From contig OY992537.1 of the NCBI GenBank assembly GCA_963921195.1, positions 67,696,040-67,760,039 of the forward strand: a DNA stretch of 64,000 bases, written 5' to 3'. Both the position numbers and the translations under genes were made by a program. Below are positions 55,459 to 64,000 of the stretch, one piece after another. The notes beneath the pieces are model-generated. The model was not told the origin of the DNA. It was given only the letters and a program-made list of their open reading frames with translations, and made no database searches. This DNA is from Pegoplata infirma (Eukaryota; Arthropoda; Insecta; Diptera; Anthomyiidae). Position 1 is the first letter of the stretch, and each line of letters starts with the position of its first letter.

Positions 55459-57203
55459 CGTCCATTCCACCAGACATTTGGTGATTTTAGGCATTTTTTG
55501 ACCGAGGGTCTTCCGATTTTTGTTATTTTTTTCATACAGATTCTATATGGAGCCAATTTCAAATTTCATCCATCAGATCGAAAATATTCGAAAAACTCGC
55601 GATTTTATTCACGATTTTCGTTTTTAAAAAAGTCAAAAAAATGCAAAATCTGTGTTTCTTTGAGCTGCTGTATTTCCTAAACTACTTATCGCATTTTAAC
55701 AATCTATAGCGCATACGAATGGTATGTAAGTCTATTTTAATATCTTATAAACTGAAAAAATATCGGTGGTTTAAAAGTGCATTTTATATGCAAATGCAGT
55801 TTTGAAGTGCATTTTGCGAAACTTTTACCCCTTTTAATTTTTTTTTAATTAGCATATTTGGAAAATTTAGAATTTTTGCTACAAAAAAATGTTTTCATTA
55901 CAATGGACCGAGAATGTATGCTATTTTTAATTTTTTTTTTTAAAAAATACTTCCTTAAGTTTCCCTTATAAAAATTTTTATTTTTTAAATTATACCAAAA
56001 TCATGTAAAAAGACATGTTTTTAAACCGTTATATTTTTAAAAGTACGAATCGAATTTTATTGTTTTTATGCACATTAGAAAGGTATTCTTGTCCATTTCT
56101 TGAATATAATAACCCCAAAAATGTTGGTGTTTCACAAATGCATTTTAAATGCAAATGCAGTTTTGAAGTGCATTTTTCAAAACTTTTACCCCTTTGAATT
56201 TTTTTTTAATTATCATATTCGAAAAGTTTACAATTTTTACTATAAAATAATGTCCTCCTAATAATGGACCCACTGTGTGTGCTATTTTTAAAGAAATTTT
56301 AAAAATTTCCTTAAAACAAATTTTAATATTTTAAATTAAACCAAAAAAATCTGAAATCACATGATTTTTAAAAAAATTCTAAAAAATAGCACACACAGTG
56401 GGTCCATTATAAGGAGGACATTATTTTATAGTAAAAATTGTAAACTTTTCGAATATGATAATTAAAAAAAAATTCAAAGGGGTAAACGTTTTGAAAAATG
56501 CACTTCAAAACTGCATTGGCATTTAAAATGCATTTGTGAAACACCAACATTTTTGGGGTTATTATATTCAAGAAATGGACAAGAATACCTTTCTAATGTG
56601 CATAAAAACAATAAAATACGATTCGTACTTTTAAAAATATAACGGTTTAAAAACATGTCTTTTTACATGATTTTGGAATAATTAAAAAAAAAAAACATTT
56701 TTATAAGGGAAACTTAAGGAAGTATTTTTTAAAAAAAAATATTAAAAATAGTATTCATTCTCGGTCCATTGTAATAAAAACATTTTTTTGTAGCAAAAAT
56801 TCTAAATTTTCCAAATATGCTAATTAAAAAAAAATTAAAAGGGGTAAAAGTTTCGCAAAATGCACTTCAAAACTGCATTTGCATATAAAATGCACTTTTA
56901 AACCACCGATATTTTTTCAGTTTATAAGATATTAAAATAGACTTACATACCATTCGTATGCGCTATAGATTGTTAAAATGCGATAAGTAGTTTAGGAAAT
57001 ACAGCAGCTCAAAGAAACACAGATTTTGCATTTTTTTTACTTTTTTAAAAACGAAAATCGTGAATAAAATCGCGAGTTTTTCGAATATTTTCGATCTGAT
57101 GGATGAAATTTGAAATTGGCTCCATAGAGAATCTGTATGAAAAATATAACAAAAATCGGAAGAACCTCGGTCAGATTTTTTAAAATGTCTCATGGAATGG
57201 ACG
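55459..57203. mobile_element. 1.7-kb near-perfect palindromic element
   Basis: Arms of about 870 bp around 56331-56336, termini CGTCCATTCCA and TGGAATGGACG, TTAT on both sides (55455-55458, 57204-57207). Arm identity is very high: mirrored 60-codon frames at 56015-56197 and 56474-56656 differ at two residues and sit exactly symmetrically, so the arms carry no net indel there. The frames are non-coding by-products. Superfamily unknown. Confidence 0.85.
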
Positions 57204-57616
57204 TTATACTAAAATATAAATAAAAAATAAAAATACTTTTCTTTTGTTTGAGATAAAACTAAATTAAAGTAACTAAAAAAGTTAAATTTGAAATGACCGA
57301 ATCAATGAATACCCTAATCTTATTTTTTCTTCTGTCATCCTTCTTTCCCGTTGAAGCAGAGACCTCTACGTCATTAAAAAAAAAATTGTGTGTAATTTTT
57401 TTAAGCGTAATTTTTTTTTGGAGTGTATTTTTTTTGTTTTCATTTTTTTAGTGACAAAAATACCTTGCAATATATTCCAAAATTCTTATAAGTTTTGAAC
57501 TACTAGAACGATTTTGCTTAAAAATCGTTCTAGTCATAATCCCCATTTCGGTCATAATCCCCATTTCCGTTATGGGGGTAATGTCAGTGGGGATTATGTC
57601 CTGTCACCATGTATTA

Positions 57617-58573
57617 CACTCAAAAAAAACCTTGTAAAATTACAAGAAAAGTTTGTAACTTATTTTTTTGACAATAATTCCTTGCAAGCTTTTTACCAAA
57701 AGTTTTGTAGTTTTACAAGCTTTTTACCAAAGAAATTATAAATTTTTTTGACGCGAAAAAACTTACAAGGGAGGTTTTGTGATTTAACTAGATTTTTTGC
57801 TACCTCTCAACAAAAATTGGCATTACTAGTAATGGGTTTTGTAATCCGAAACAAATGTTAATAAGTAGTTACTTATTGAATGAAACACTAATTATCTTAA
57901 AAAGGGCGTGAGACAAAAATAACTAGTGAAGAGTATGGAGATAAATAAGTAGTTACTGACTCGAATTACTAATAAGGAGTGAAAACCCATTACCAATAAG
58001 AAGTAATATAATTAGTTAATTAAAACATTAAAAATTTAACTTGTTGTTACTAAAACTTAAAAATTGCGTAATTTTTATTACGTTTTTAGGTACTTTTTAA
58101 GTAAATTGAATTGTAAAGTTAAAAAACTGCAAGTGCAAGGAGATATTATTACTTAGAGGTGCTTTTATAACATATTTTTTTTTGGGCTTAAAATAATGTT
58201 AATGGTAATGGGTATTCATTATAAATAATGTACTTGGTAATGATTACTTTTCACAACTCATTACCATGTTTTTGCTGGGCTCCTATTTTACGAGAATTCC
58301 TAGTAAAAATAAAATTTTTTTTGTAATTTTGCAGGATTTTTACCAGGTAAATTGTCAATTTACAAATTTTTTGGCGAAATAAAACAAAATTTATTAGTTT
58401 TTTTTGTAAAAAATTTTGGAAATTTGTAAAATTACAAGAAAACCTGTTAAATTAAAAAAAAATAATAATTTCGATCGAAAATTATTTGTTAAAAAACAAG
58501 TAAAACTGTCAAATATTGGTAAAACGGTATTATGAGACTTTTGCTAGTAATTTGACAAGGTTTTTTTTTAGTG
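57617..58573. mobile_element. TA-flanked miniature TIR element, family P3, with nested element
   Basis: 957 bp, CACTCAAAAAAAACCTTG to AAGGTTTTTTTTTAGTG, TA at 57615-57616 and 58574-58575. Interior of TTGTAAAATTACAAG words. Interrupted at TGCTACCTC by a CCCAGCAAAA element. Confidence 0.8.
57806..58279. mobile_element. CCCAGCAAAA-type TIR element nested in the P3 element
   Basis: Left TCAACAAAAATTGGCATTAC, right GTTTTTGCTGGG. Interior rich in ATTACTAATAAG words. Related by termini to 21741-22474. The carrier reads through as CAACCTCCTATTTTGGG at 50278. Boundary accurate to a few bases. Confidence 0.65.
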
Positions 58574-58787
58574 TATGAACTTAAATTTATTTATGATTGT
58601 TTTTTGAGTATTGTGAAAGGGCATTTATGGATTCGGGCAAGTAGAATATAACTCTTTACATGTGTTTTTGTAAAATCTCTTAATTTTAATTTATGTGTTA
58701 AAAAGAAATAAAATATGAATTAATATTATTTTTTCTGAAAAAAGTAAAAACTATATTTTAGCCTTTTCCTAACCAATTTTTAGCCGT

Positions 58788-59130
58788 TTTTATACGACAG
58801 TATGGGCTCATACTCACTTTGCCATTCCATTTGTAACGCATCGAAATATCGTTGGGCAGTCCAAAATAAAAGAGATAGACTCGTTAAGTTTGGCAAGAAT
58901 ATGTCTTTTGGACCTAGGCAGTTTAAGTTCGTAAATGGGCAAAATCGGACCATGGTTCCAACTTGACTAACCTCTGAAAAACGCCATTTTTTACAGGTTT
59001 TTTTGTATTTTTGTTAAGCAAATGAAACAATTTGATGCTCGAAAAAGTTCAAGGTCCTGCACTTGGACTTAGGAAATAACAAAAAAAATTTGCCCGCCCC
59101 TGCCTCAGAGGGTGGATTTTAAAAATGTTT
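58788..59130. mobile_element. HINE-like repeat, family A, internally deleted and truncated
   Basis: TTTTTATACGACAGTATGGG, then CATCGAAATATCG joined directly to CAGTCCAAAATAAAAGAG, so the microsatellite segment is missing. Stops where the minisatellite begins. Confidence 0.55.
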
Positions 59131-59132
59131 TT

Positions 59133-59632
59133 AAATTAAAAAAAATTGATGTAAAAAAAAAAAAATTGATAACAAAATAAATTTGGCGAACAAAAATTTT
59201 ACGAAAAAAAATTGATAAAAAAGGAGGTAACAAAAAGTTTTATAGAAAAAAAAAATTAACGAAACATAAATTGATGCGAAAAAAGTGTTTGTGATAAAAA
59301 AAAAATACAAATTGATGAAAAAAAATTATGAAAAAAAATTTTGATGCAAAAAAATATTAATGAAATTTTTTTGATAAAAAAAAATTTTATGAAAAAAAAT
59401 ATGTATAAAAAAAAAAAATATTAATGCAAAAAAAAAAATGATGTGATAAAAAATTTCATAAAAAAAATTTTATAAAAAAAACAAATTGATGAAAAATAAA
59501 AAAAAATATAAGAAAAAAATTTATGAAAAAAAAATTGTGAAAAAATTTATGGAAAAAGAAAATTAAGAAAAAAAATTGGATAAAAAAAAAATTTATGAAA
59601 AACAATTTTATCAAAAAAAAAATTTTTTGTTG
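59133..59632. repeat. Minisatellite, unit about ATTGATGAAAAAAAA
   Basis: Diverged GATGAAAA-core array followed by a family D start (59657 CACCAACTGGTG, 59687 ACCAGCAGGTG). Confirms the recurring minisatellite-plus-D order. Confidence 0.85.
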
Positions 59633-59877
59633 AAAATTAATTATGTTACATTTTATTCACCAACTGGTGAGAAACGGGTTTATTTACCAGCAGGTGAAAT
59701 TTTACAAAGTTACAAAGCAAAGTTCAAGTTACAAAAAAAGGTTTGTAATTTTTTTGGTTTTAAGAAAACCGTTATCATTTTAAGACTAATTTTATTCCGA
59801 TTCCAGAATTCATCCAAAAAACCGTTTTGGTGGTATGTTCCTCAGCATATTTTACAGATGATCAATAATTTGATCAT

Positions 59878-60406
59878 TAGCCTGTCCCGAAAAATGAAAT
59901 TAAAGGTAATAGCAAAAAAACGATGCTCTTTCAAGAGCTGATAATGGGAAAAATAATAAAAAAAAAACGGAGTCGGTGTTTGCCTCCCTACAACCGGTTG
60001 AAGTTCGCAACCGTAGTGTAGTTTGTCAAAAAAAAATATTTTTTGTTTTGGCCGCAATTGGTGTCAAAAATTCCAGTATGTCAAGTACATTAAGGGAAAA
60101 ATATTTGCATGATGAAATTAAATCCACTTATGCAATTTTTGTTGCAAAAACTAGTAAAATAAATATTTTTTTCGACTTTTTTTCAACTTTTTATTAAAAT
60201 GGTTTAAAATGGTACAAAAAGAACATGGACGATTTAAAGTATCCTTTTGAAGTTAATTGAGTAACATCCGCGTTAGTATAAAAATTTAAAGTTCAATATT
60301 GCGAAAAACTTCGTTTTTTTTTTAAATGCTCTGGTGGACCATACGCATCCTTTTTTTGCTATTACCAAGCGAAATTCCAAAAAGAGGCCATTTTCGGGGC
60401 AGGCTA
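59878..60406. mobile_element. hAT-like TIR element with 8-bp target duplication
   Basis: 529 bp, TAGCCTGTCCCGAAAA to TTTTCGGGGCAGGCTA, exact 8-bp duplication TTGATCAT at 59870-59877 and 60407-60414. The inverted similarity includes GGTAATAGCAAAAAAA near 59906 and its complement near 60355. No transposase frame. Confidence 0.87.
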
Positions 60407-60414
60407 TTGATCAT

Positions 60415-62000
60415 GTTGAATCCCAAGTCCACCACAGATACGTATAAATAAAAATCCTAAGGTATTAAAGGTAGTAACAACTTGAAAAGTATTACAAATA
60501 AATAAATGCAGTAGTTTTTTTGTATACAAAATCAAAACACAAAAAGAATCTTGGCTTGACCATATCTTAGGTTGTACTTTTTTTTCTTGTATGTACATTT
60601 TGTTTGTTGTTTTATGAAGAGGACCACCTATGAATTTTATACATTTGTTGTTATGGCTGATGTTTGTTTTTGTTGTTGTTTTATAGATACTGATTCAATT
60701 GCAGTCTTTGAAATATATTTCAATGCTGCTGTATGTTGAAGTGCAGTGCAATTACAGATGACGGCACAAAAATAGCAGTAAGCAGAAATTTCCTGTTGTG
60801 CTAAATGTTAAGAAACTCATTTATTATGATTTTTCGACTTAAGTAGTATGACTTAAATAATATTTTATACGCCCATAAAATGGGGCGTGCCGATAAAAAT
60901 ATAATTTTTTCCAAGTATATATTTTTTCTGATATAAAAAAAACTGCAGACACCACAAAGATTCGCGAAGAGTTTGGTAAAAGTCCTCAGAATAGTAGTTT
61001 TGACTAATTTAGTTTTTATAATTCTTAAGACCCCATTGATACCCTTAATTCGCGTAAGTCGAAAACTAACTCAGATGCACAGCACTGAAAAATAATTTTA
61101 AATCAAAATCGTATCAATCGTTTCTACCGAATCCAGTGGACCATTTGTGTATTCGATTATTTTAAATATTTTTTAAAATGATATTGACAGTGTTAATTTG
61201 ACACCATACCCCAGTTTACAAACAACTATATTTATTCTCTCATCTGCATTTTCCTTGATATTGATGTTATTCAATTCATATGAATGTATGTTGGTCGGTT
61301 GGTTTTCTGTTAATATTTGACTTATAGCATATAATTTTTAAAGCAAACTCCAAAACCATACTTCTTCGTCTTACCAAAAGTCCAACAATAGACCAACAAA
61401 AACTACTCGTCTCGTATACAATTTAAAGCAAACATTTAAATATATATTTAAGTTTTATACTTATGTATGTATGTAATGTCTTTACATACTATGTAGTTAC
61501 ATACGATTGTAGGTAGAAATCTATATTTGTTTGATTTTCTTTTCTTTATTTGTATGTTTAAACAATTTTTTTGAAAAATTTTGCACATTGAAAAACAATG
61601 TGGTTTGGTGTATACTGCCTATCAATAGCTTCTCTCTCGGAGGCAGCATTACTATTTATTATCATGATGAGGATGATGATGCCATACCGCATTGATACTG
61701 CTGCTGATGATGATGATTATGGAGCCTTTCGGCTGTAAAAGTGTGATATTGTTTGTTTTTTTGTAATAAATATATATATTGTTTGTAAATGTGCACTTAC
61801 ACATATACTATCAATGATTTATTTAATCAATGGCTTTTAAAAAAGAAATAGCCTCAAGAGACAAAGATTGTTTTTTTTTTGGTTTTCCAAAAAACAAAGA
61901 AGCAACAGATACATATTTGGAAAATTATGTGGAAAAATATCTTCCATTGTTTGCAGCGGCTAAGAGTTTCTTTTTATATCGTATCTGCACTTTAAAAGTT
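60415..62000. other. AT-rich spacer with a GATGAT tract
   Basis: Imperfect ATGATGAGGATGATGATG and CTGCTGATGATGATGATTAT at 61663-61720. A 71-codon frame at 61830-62045 is unsupported. Confidence 0.45.
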
Positions 62001-62005
62001 TTTGT

Positions 62006-62230
62006 TTTACCTATCATTAAAGAATCTACCTTGGTGGACAGATGAATTGCAGAAAAACAGATACTCTTCCAGGAAGCTCTTTATTATTGCAAAGTCTTTG
62101 AGGGCGTACAAATATTGGTGTGCTTACAGACCACAATCTAAGGTACACGTTAGGGAGTTTCCTTTACTGGGGCATCGCATAACCTACATTTTAATAATCA
62201 TTTTCCTGAAAACGTATCTACAAAGTTTAA
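62006..62230 (+). pseudogene. Possible non-LTR retrotransposon linker fragment
   Basis: Translates to LPWWTDELQKNRYSSRKLF followed by IAKSLRAYKYW. The PWW..EL...R...R.LF..AK pattern is typical of the stretch between endonuclease and reverse transcriptase in Jockey/R1/I-type elements. No neighbouring RT motif found, so this would be a short relic. Confidence 0.4.
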
Positions 62231-62680
62231 GAAGTTGAAATATTTTTATATTCAACCGTCTGAAATAGCATTGGAAATAAATTAGCCGAAATGTATCTGA
62301 GCGATCTCAGTGTGATAGTCTTGCCCTGATGCTGGAAGATGACTTATATCCAGCCCAAAATAATTTTGATACCATGATCAAGTGGTTTTTATTTTGTCCA
62401 TTTTTATTTACACTCTAAAAATGCATGTACACCCTAAAAAATGCATGTAAACTTACAATTATAAATTGGATACATTTTTGTTGACCAGCACGCATTTTGT
62501 GTTATTATAAACCCAAAATGCGTAAAATAATTTCAAACCAATGAAACACAGGAAATTATAAATATTATCTTTTTATTCAAACATTTTACACACAGTGTGT
62601 AAATATACCAACATTTTATGGTAGTTGTAAAATTGACGATCATCTGCTAAAAAGAAATAAACATTACACAATACAACAAG
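62231..62680. other. AT-rich sequence with short ATGCATGTA repeats
   Basis: Two close copies of CTCTAAAAATGCATGTA/CCCTAAAAAATGCATGTA at 62413-62452. Otherwise nothing seen. Confidence 0.4.
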
Positions 62681-62745
62681 CGAGTGGTAGCCTATGTGAA
62701 GTGCGCCCGATTAGCATGCAGCGGGTCTTAGAATCGAATACCCTA
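62681..62745 (+). repeat. tRNA-like block, decayed
   Basis: GAGTGGTAGCCTATGTG as A-box-like, GCGCCCGATTAGCATGCAGC as anticodon-arm-like, AGAATCGAATACCC as B-box-like. Consistent with a tRNA pseudogene or SINE head; no closed acceptor stem. Confidence 0.5.
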
Positions 62746-62749
62746 GCAA

Positions 62750-63240
62750 TAAATTTTTTTTGATATTTTTTTTAACATTGCACTGTGGGCCAAGATTCCC
62801 ATTTTTTCACCAACAATGTCTGTTAGGCAACACATATTTAAATATATATTTTTTTAGAATGTCGACATCTTGAATTTTGTCCATCTTTAATATATTTTTA
62901 TTGTAGCTCAAAGTTTTGTTTTTGAATGAGGTTAAAGTCAAAGTTTGCGATTTTTTAATTTTTTATTTATGAAACAAATAATTTTTTTGTACTTCAACAC
63001 AATATTTTTTTTTTAATTTGCGAAGTTCTCCTATAGACATACCTGTTTGTCCAACACATGAGATAAACTTCCAAAAAGCCATCAGTATATTTTTTTTTAT
63101 AAATTATTGAAATTCATACTTTTGTTGAAATCCGCCATTTTTCAACACCAAAGTCCAAACGATATTGACAAACCTCAAATTACGATCTGTCTCTGTTAAT
63201 GTATTCAATTCAATAAAAAATTTCCCACTTTGACAACGTT
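62750..63240. other. AT-rich sequence, no recognised feature
   Basis: Nothing supported. Confidence 0.5.
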
Positions 63241-63248
63241 GCCGTGAT

Positions 63249-63478
63249 AACTGGAGATGGGTACGTGAGTAAATTTTGACTCACGCAAAAAAAAAACATA
63301 ATTTGCTCAATCTTTTTTGTCTCACTCAAAACACCACTCACGTGTGACTCATGCGTAACTCACGGTAAAAATTTGAAACACGAAAAAATTATAAAAACAG
63401 AATCAATACAAATAAATGATTTTGACTCACGAAAAAAATGGCACTCACTACGAATCACTCACACAAAAAACTCATCTA
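63249..63478. repeat. CTCACG-rich block, possible TIR element
   Basis: TAACTGGAGATGGGTACGTG at the left, and CACTCACTACGAATCACTCA and CTCATCTAATTT at the right; ACTCACG/CGTGAGT words throughout. Similar to 22085-22420. GAGATGGG starts are common in hAT ends, but no duplication was found. Confidence 0.4.
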
Positions 63479-63627
63479 ATTTATTTTGAATTGACCATTC
63501 TTTTTTAATTTACACATGCACAGTAAAATTACTGAATTTATAGTAGGCGTCCAGTTTCCTACTATAAATTGGGTAAATTTCACCAAAATTTTATTGGAGT
63601 GTATTTATATAAATAAAAATTAAATGT

Positions 63628-63870
63628 CCCGAGTAAAAATAAACATATATTACATTATATAACTTGATACAAACATAATAAATTATATATGATTATACAT
63701 CCCTGAGATATTTTCTAAATTTTTTTAATGCAGTCATATGGAGTAATATATAATTTAATCATGATTCGGATTAAAAGGTGTACGGTTGATATAATTTATA
63801 TAAAATTATATGAGGGTCAATACAAAATTTCTTTTTCTGTATAATTAACTTAAAATTATATATAGCTTAT
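63628..63870. mobile_element. Left part of a CCCGAGTAAAAAT-type miniature element
   Basis: Starts CCCGAGTAAAAATAAAC and continues with ATATAATTTAATCATG-type sequence as in 23602-23903. The opposite terminus is replaced by the hAT-like end at 63871. Confidence 0.5.
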
Positions 63871-64000
63871 CAGACGCGGATCCATGAATTTCATTTGGGG
63901 GGGGGGGGAGATTTTTTTTTTTATAAAAAAAAAATTTAATGTTTGTAAGGAAATTAAAATTGAAAACCAAAAAATTAAGGTTTTTTCTAAAAGAATTTTT
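63871..64000. mobile_element. hAT-like terminus running off the window end
   Basis: CAGACGCGGATCCATGAATT then TTCATTT and a run of 12 G (63897-63908). The CAG..GCGGATCC...GGGGG pattern is a recurrent hAT end in arthropods. Only the left end is in the window. Confidence 0.5.

Larger units (their letters stand above)
57265..58665. mobile_element. HINE-like family B remnant split by a TIR element
   Basis: 57270-57311 (AAAAAAGTTAAATTTGAAAT, then GAATACCC) and 58611-58663 (GGGCATTTATGGATTCGGGC, TTTACATG) are the two inverted family B ends. Almost all internal sequence has decayed or been replaced. Confidence 0.5.

Noticed and set aside
56015..56656. Two nearly identical 60-codon proteins in opposite orientation
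   Set aside because: They are mirror images in the arms of a palindrome, with no start context, domain or codon bias.
61830..62045. 71-codon frame beginning MAFKKEIASRDKDCFF
   Set aside because: No known domain and no supporting context. Only the adjoining PWW stretch in another frame resembles a retroelement.

Overview
The window looks like gene-free, very AT-rich, repeat-saturated nuclear DNA of an insect, most likely a fly (Diptera, perhaps a calyptrate/blowfly-type genome). This is inferred from the repeats: Jockey-, RTE- and CR1-like non-LTR retrotransposons, and abundant repeats resembling the Drosophila DINE-1/mini-me group (Helentron-associated elements) with a GTCY microsatellite and a TTCGGC hairpin end. 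I found no host protein-coding gene, rRNA, functional tRNA or CRISPR array. The only long open frame (minus strand, 40695-43589) belongs to a retrotransposon. Nearly all other ORFs are shadows of poly-A/poly-T minisatellites, inverted-repeat arms or broken retroelements.

Layout: 1-9000 holds a miniature-element end, several HINE-like repeats, a (TTTGATGAAAAAAAA)n minisatellite and a 2.1-kb fold-back palindrome (5413-7486). 9000-12260 holds tRNA-like SINE fragments, a hAT terminus and another composite minisatellite repeat. 12259-18200 is a retroelement graveyard on the minus strand: a decayed RTE copy beside a decayed Jockey copy, split by a Transib-like element (13480-14234), a TA element (14957-15804) and a hAT-like fold-back element (16353-17132). 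For the Transib-like and hAT-like insertions, removing the element plus one target-site copy rejoins the interrupted reading frame. 18200-31500 holds further nested TIR elements, including a hAT-like palindrome inside a TA element inside another TIR element (25853-27672), and a tandem array of hairpin-forming ~35-bp units (29165-30265). 31500-40360 contains a second, diverged array of that type. Within it sits a 234-bp insertion with 16-bp target duplications that carries a nearly complete hammerhead-ribozyme motif (35571-35619). 40363-43740 is a young CR1/Jockey-group retrotransposon. 44480-60410 is a run of palindromic elements, HINE repeats and TA elements nested in each other, with one solo LTR (45353-45870) and one near-perfect 1.7-kb palindrome (55459-57203). 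60415-64000 is sparse, ending in a hAT-like terminus.

Nothing here functions as an operon or pathway. What the window records is the order of transposition events. Many insertions can be bounded to the base because the carrier repeat exists uninterrupted elsewhere in the window, giving the empty site. All family names are by motif recognition only; no database search was possible.
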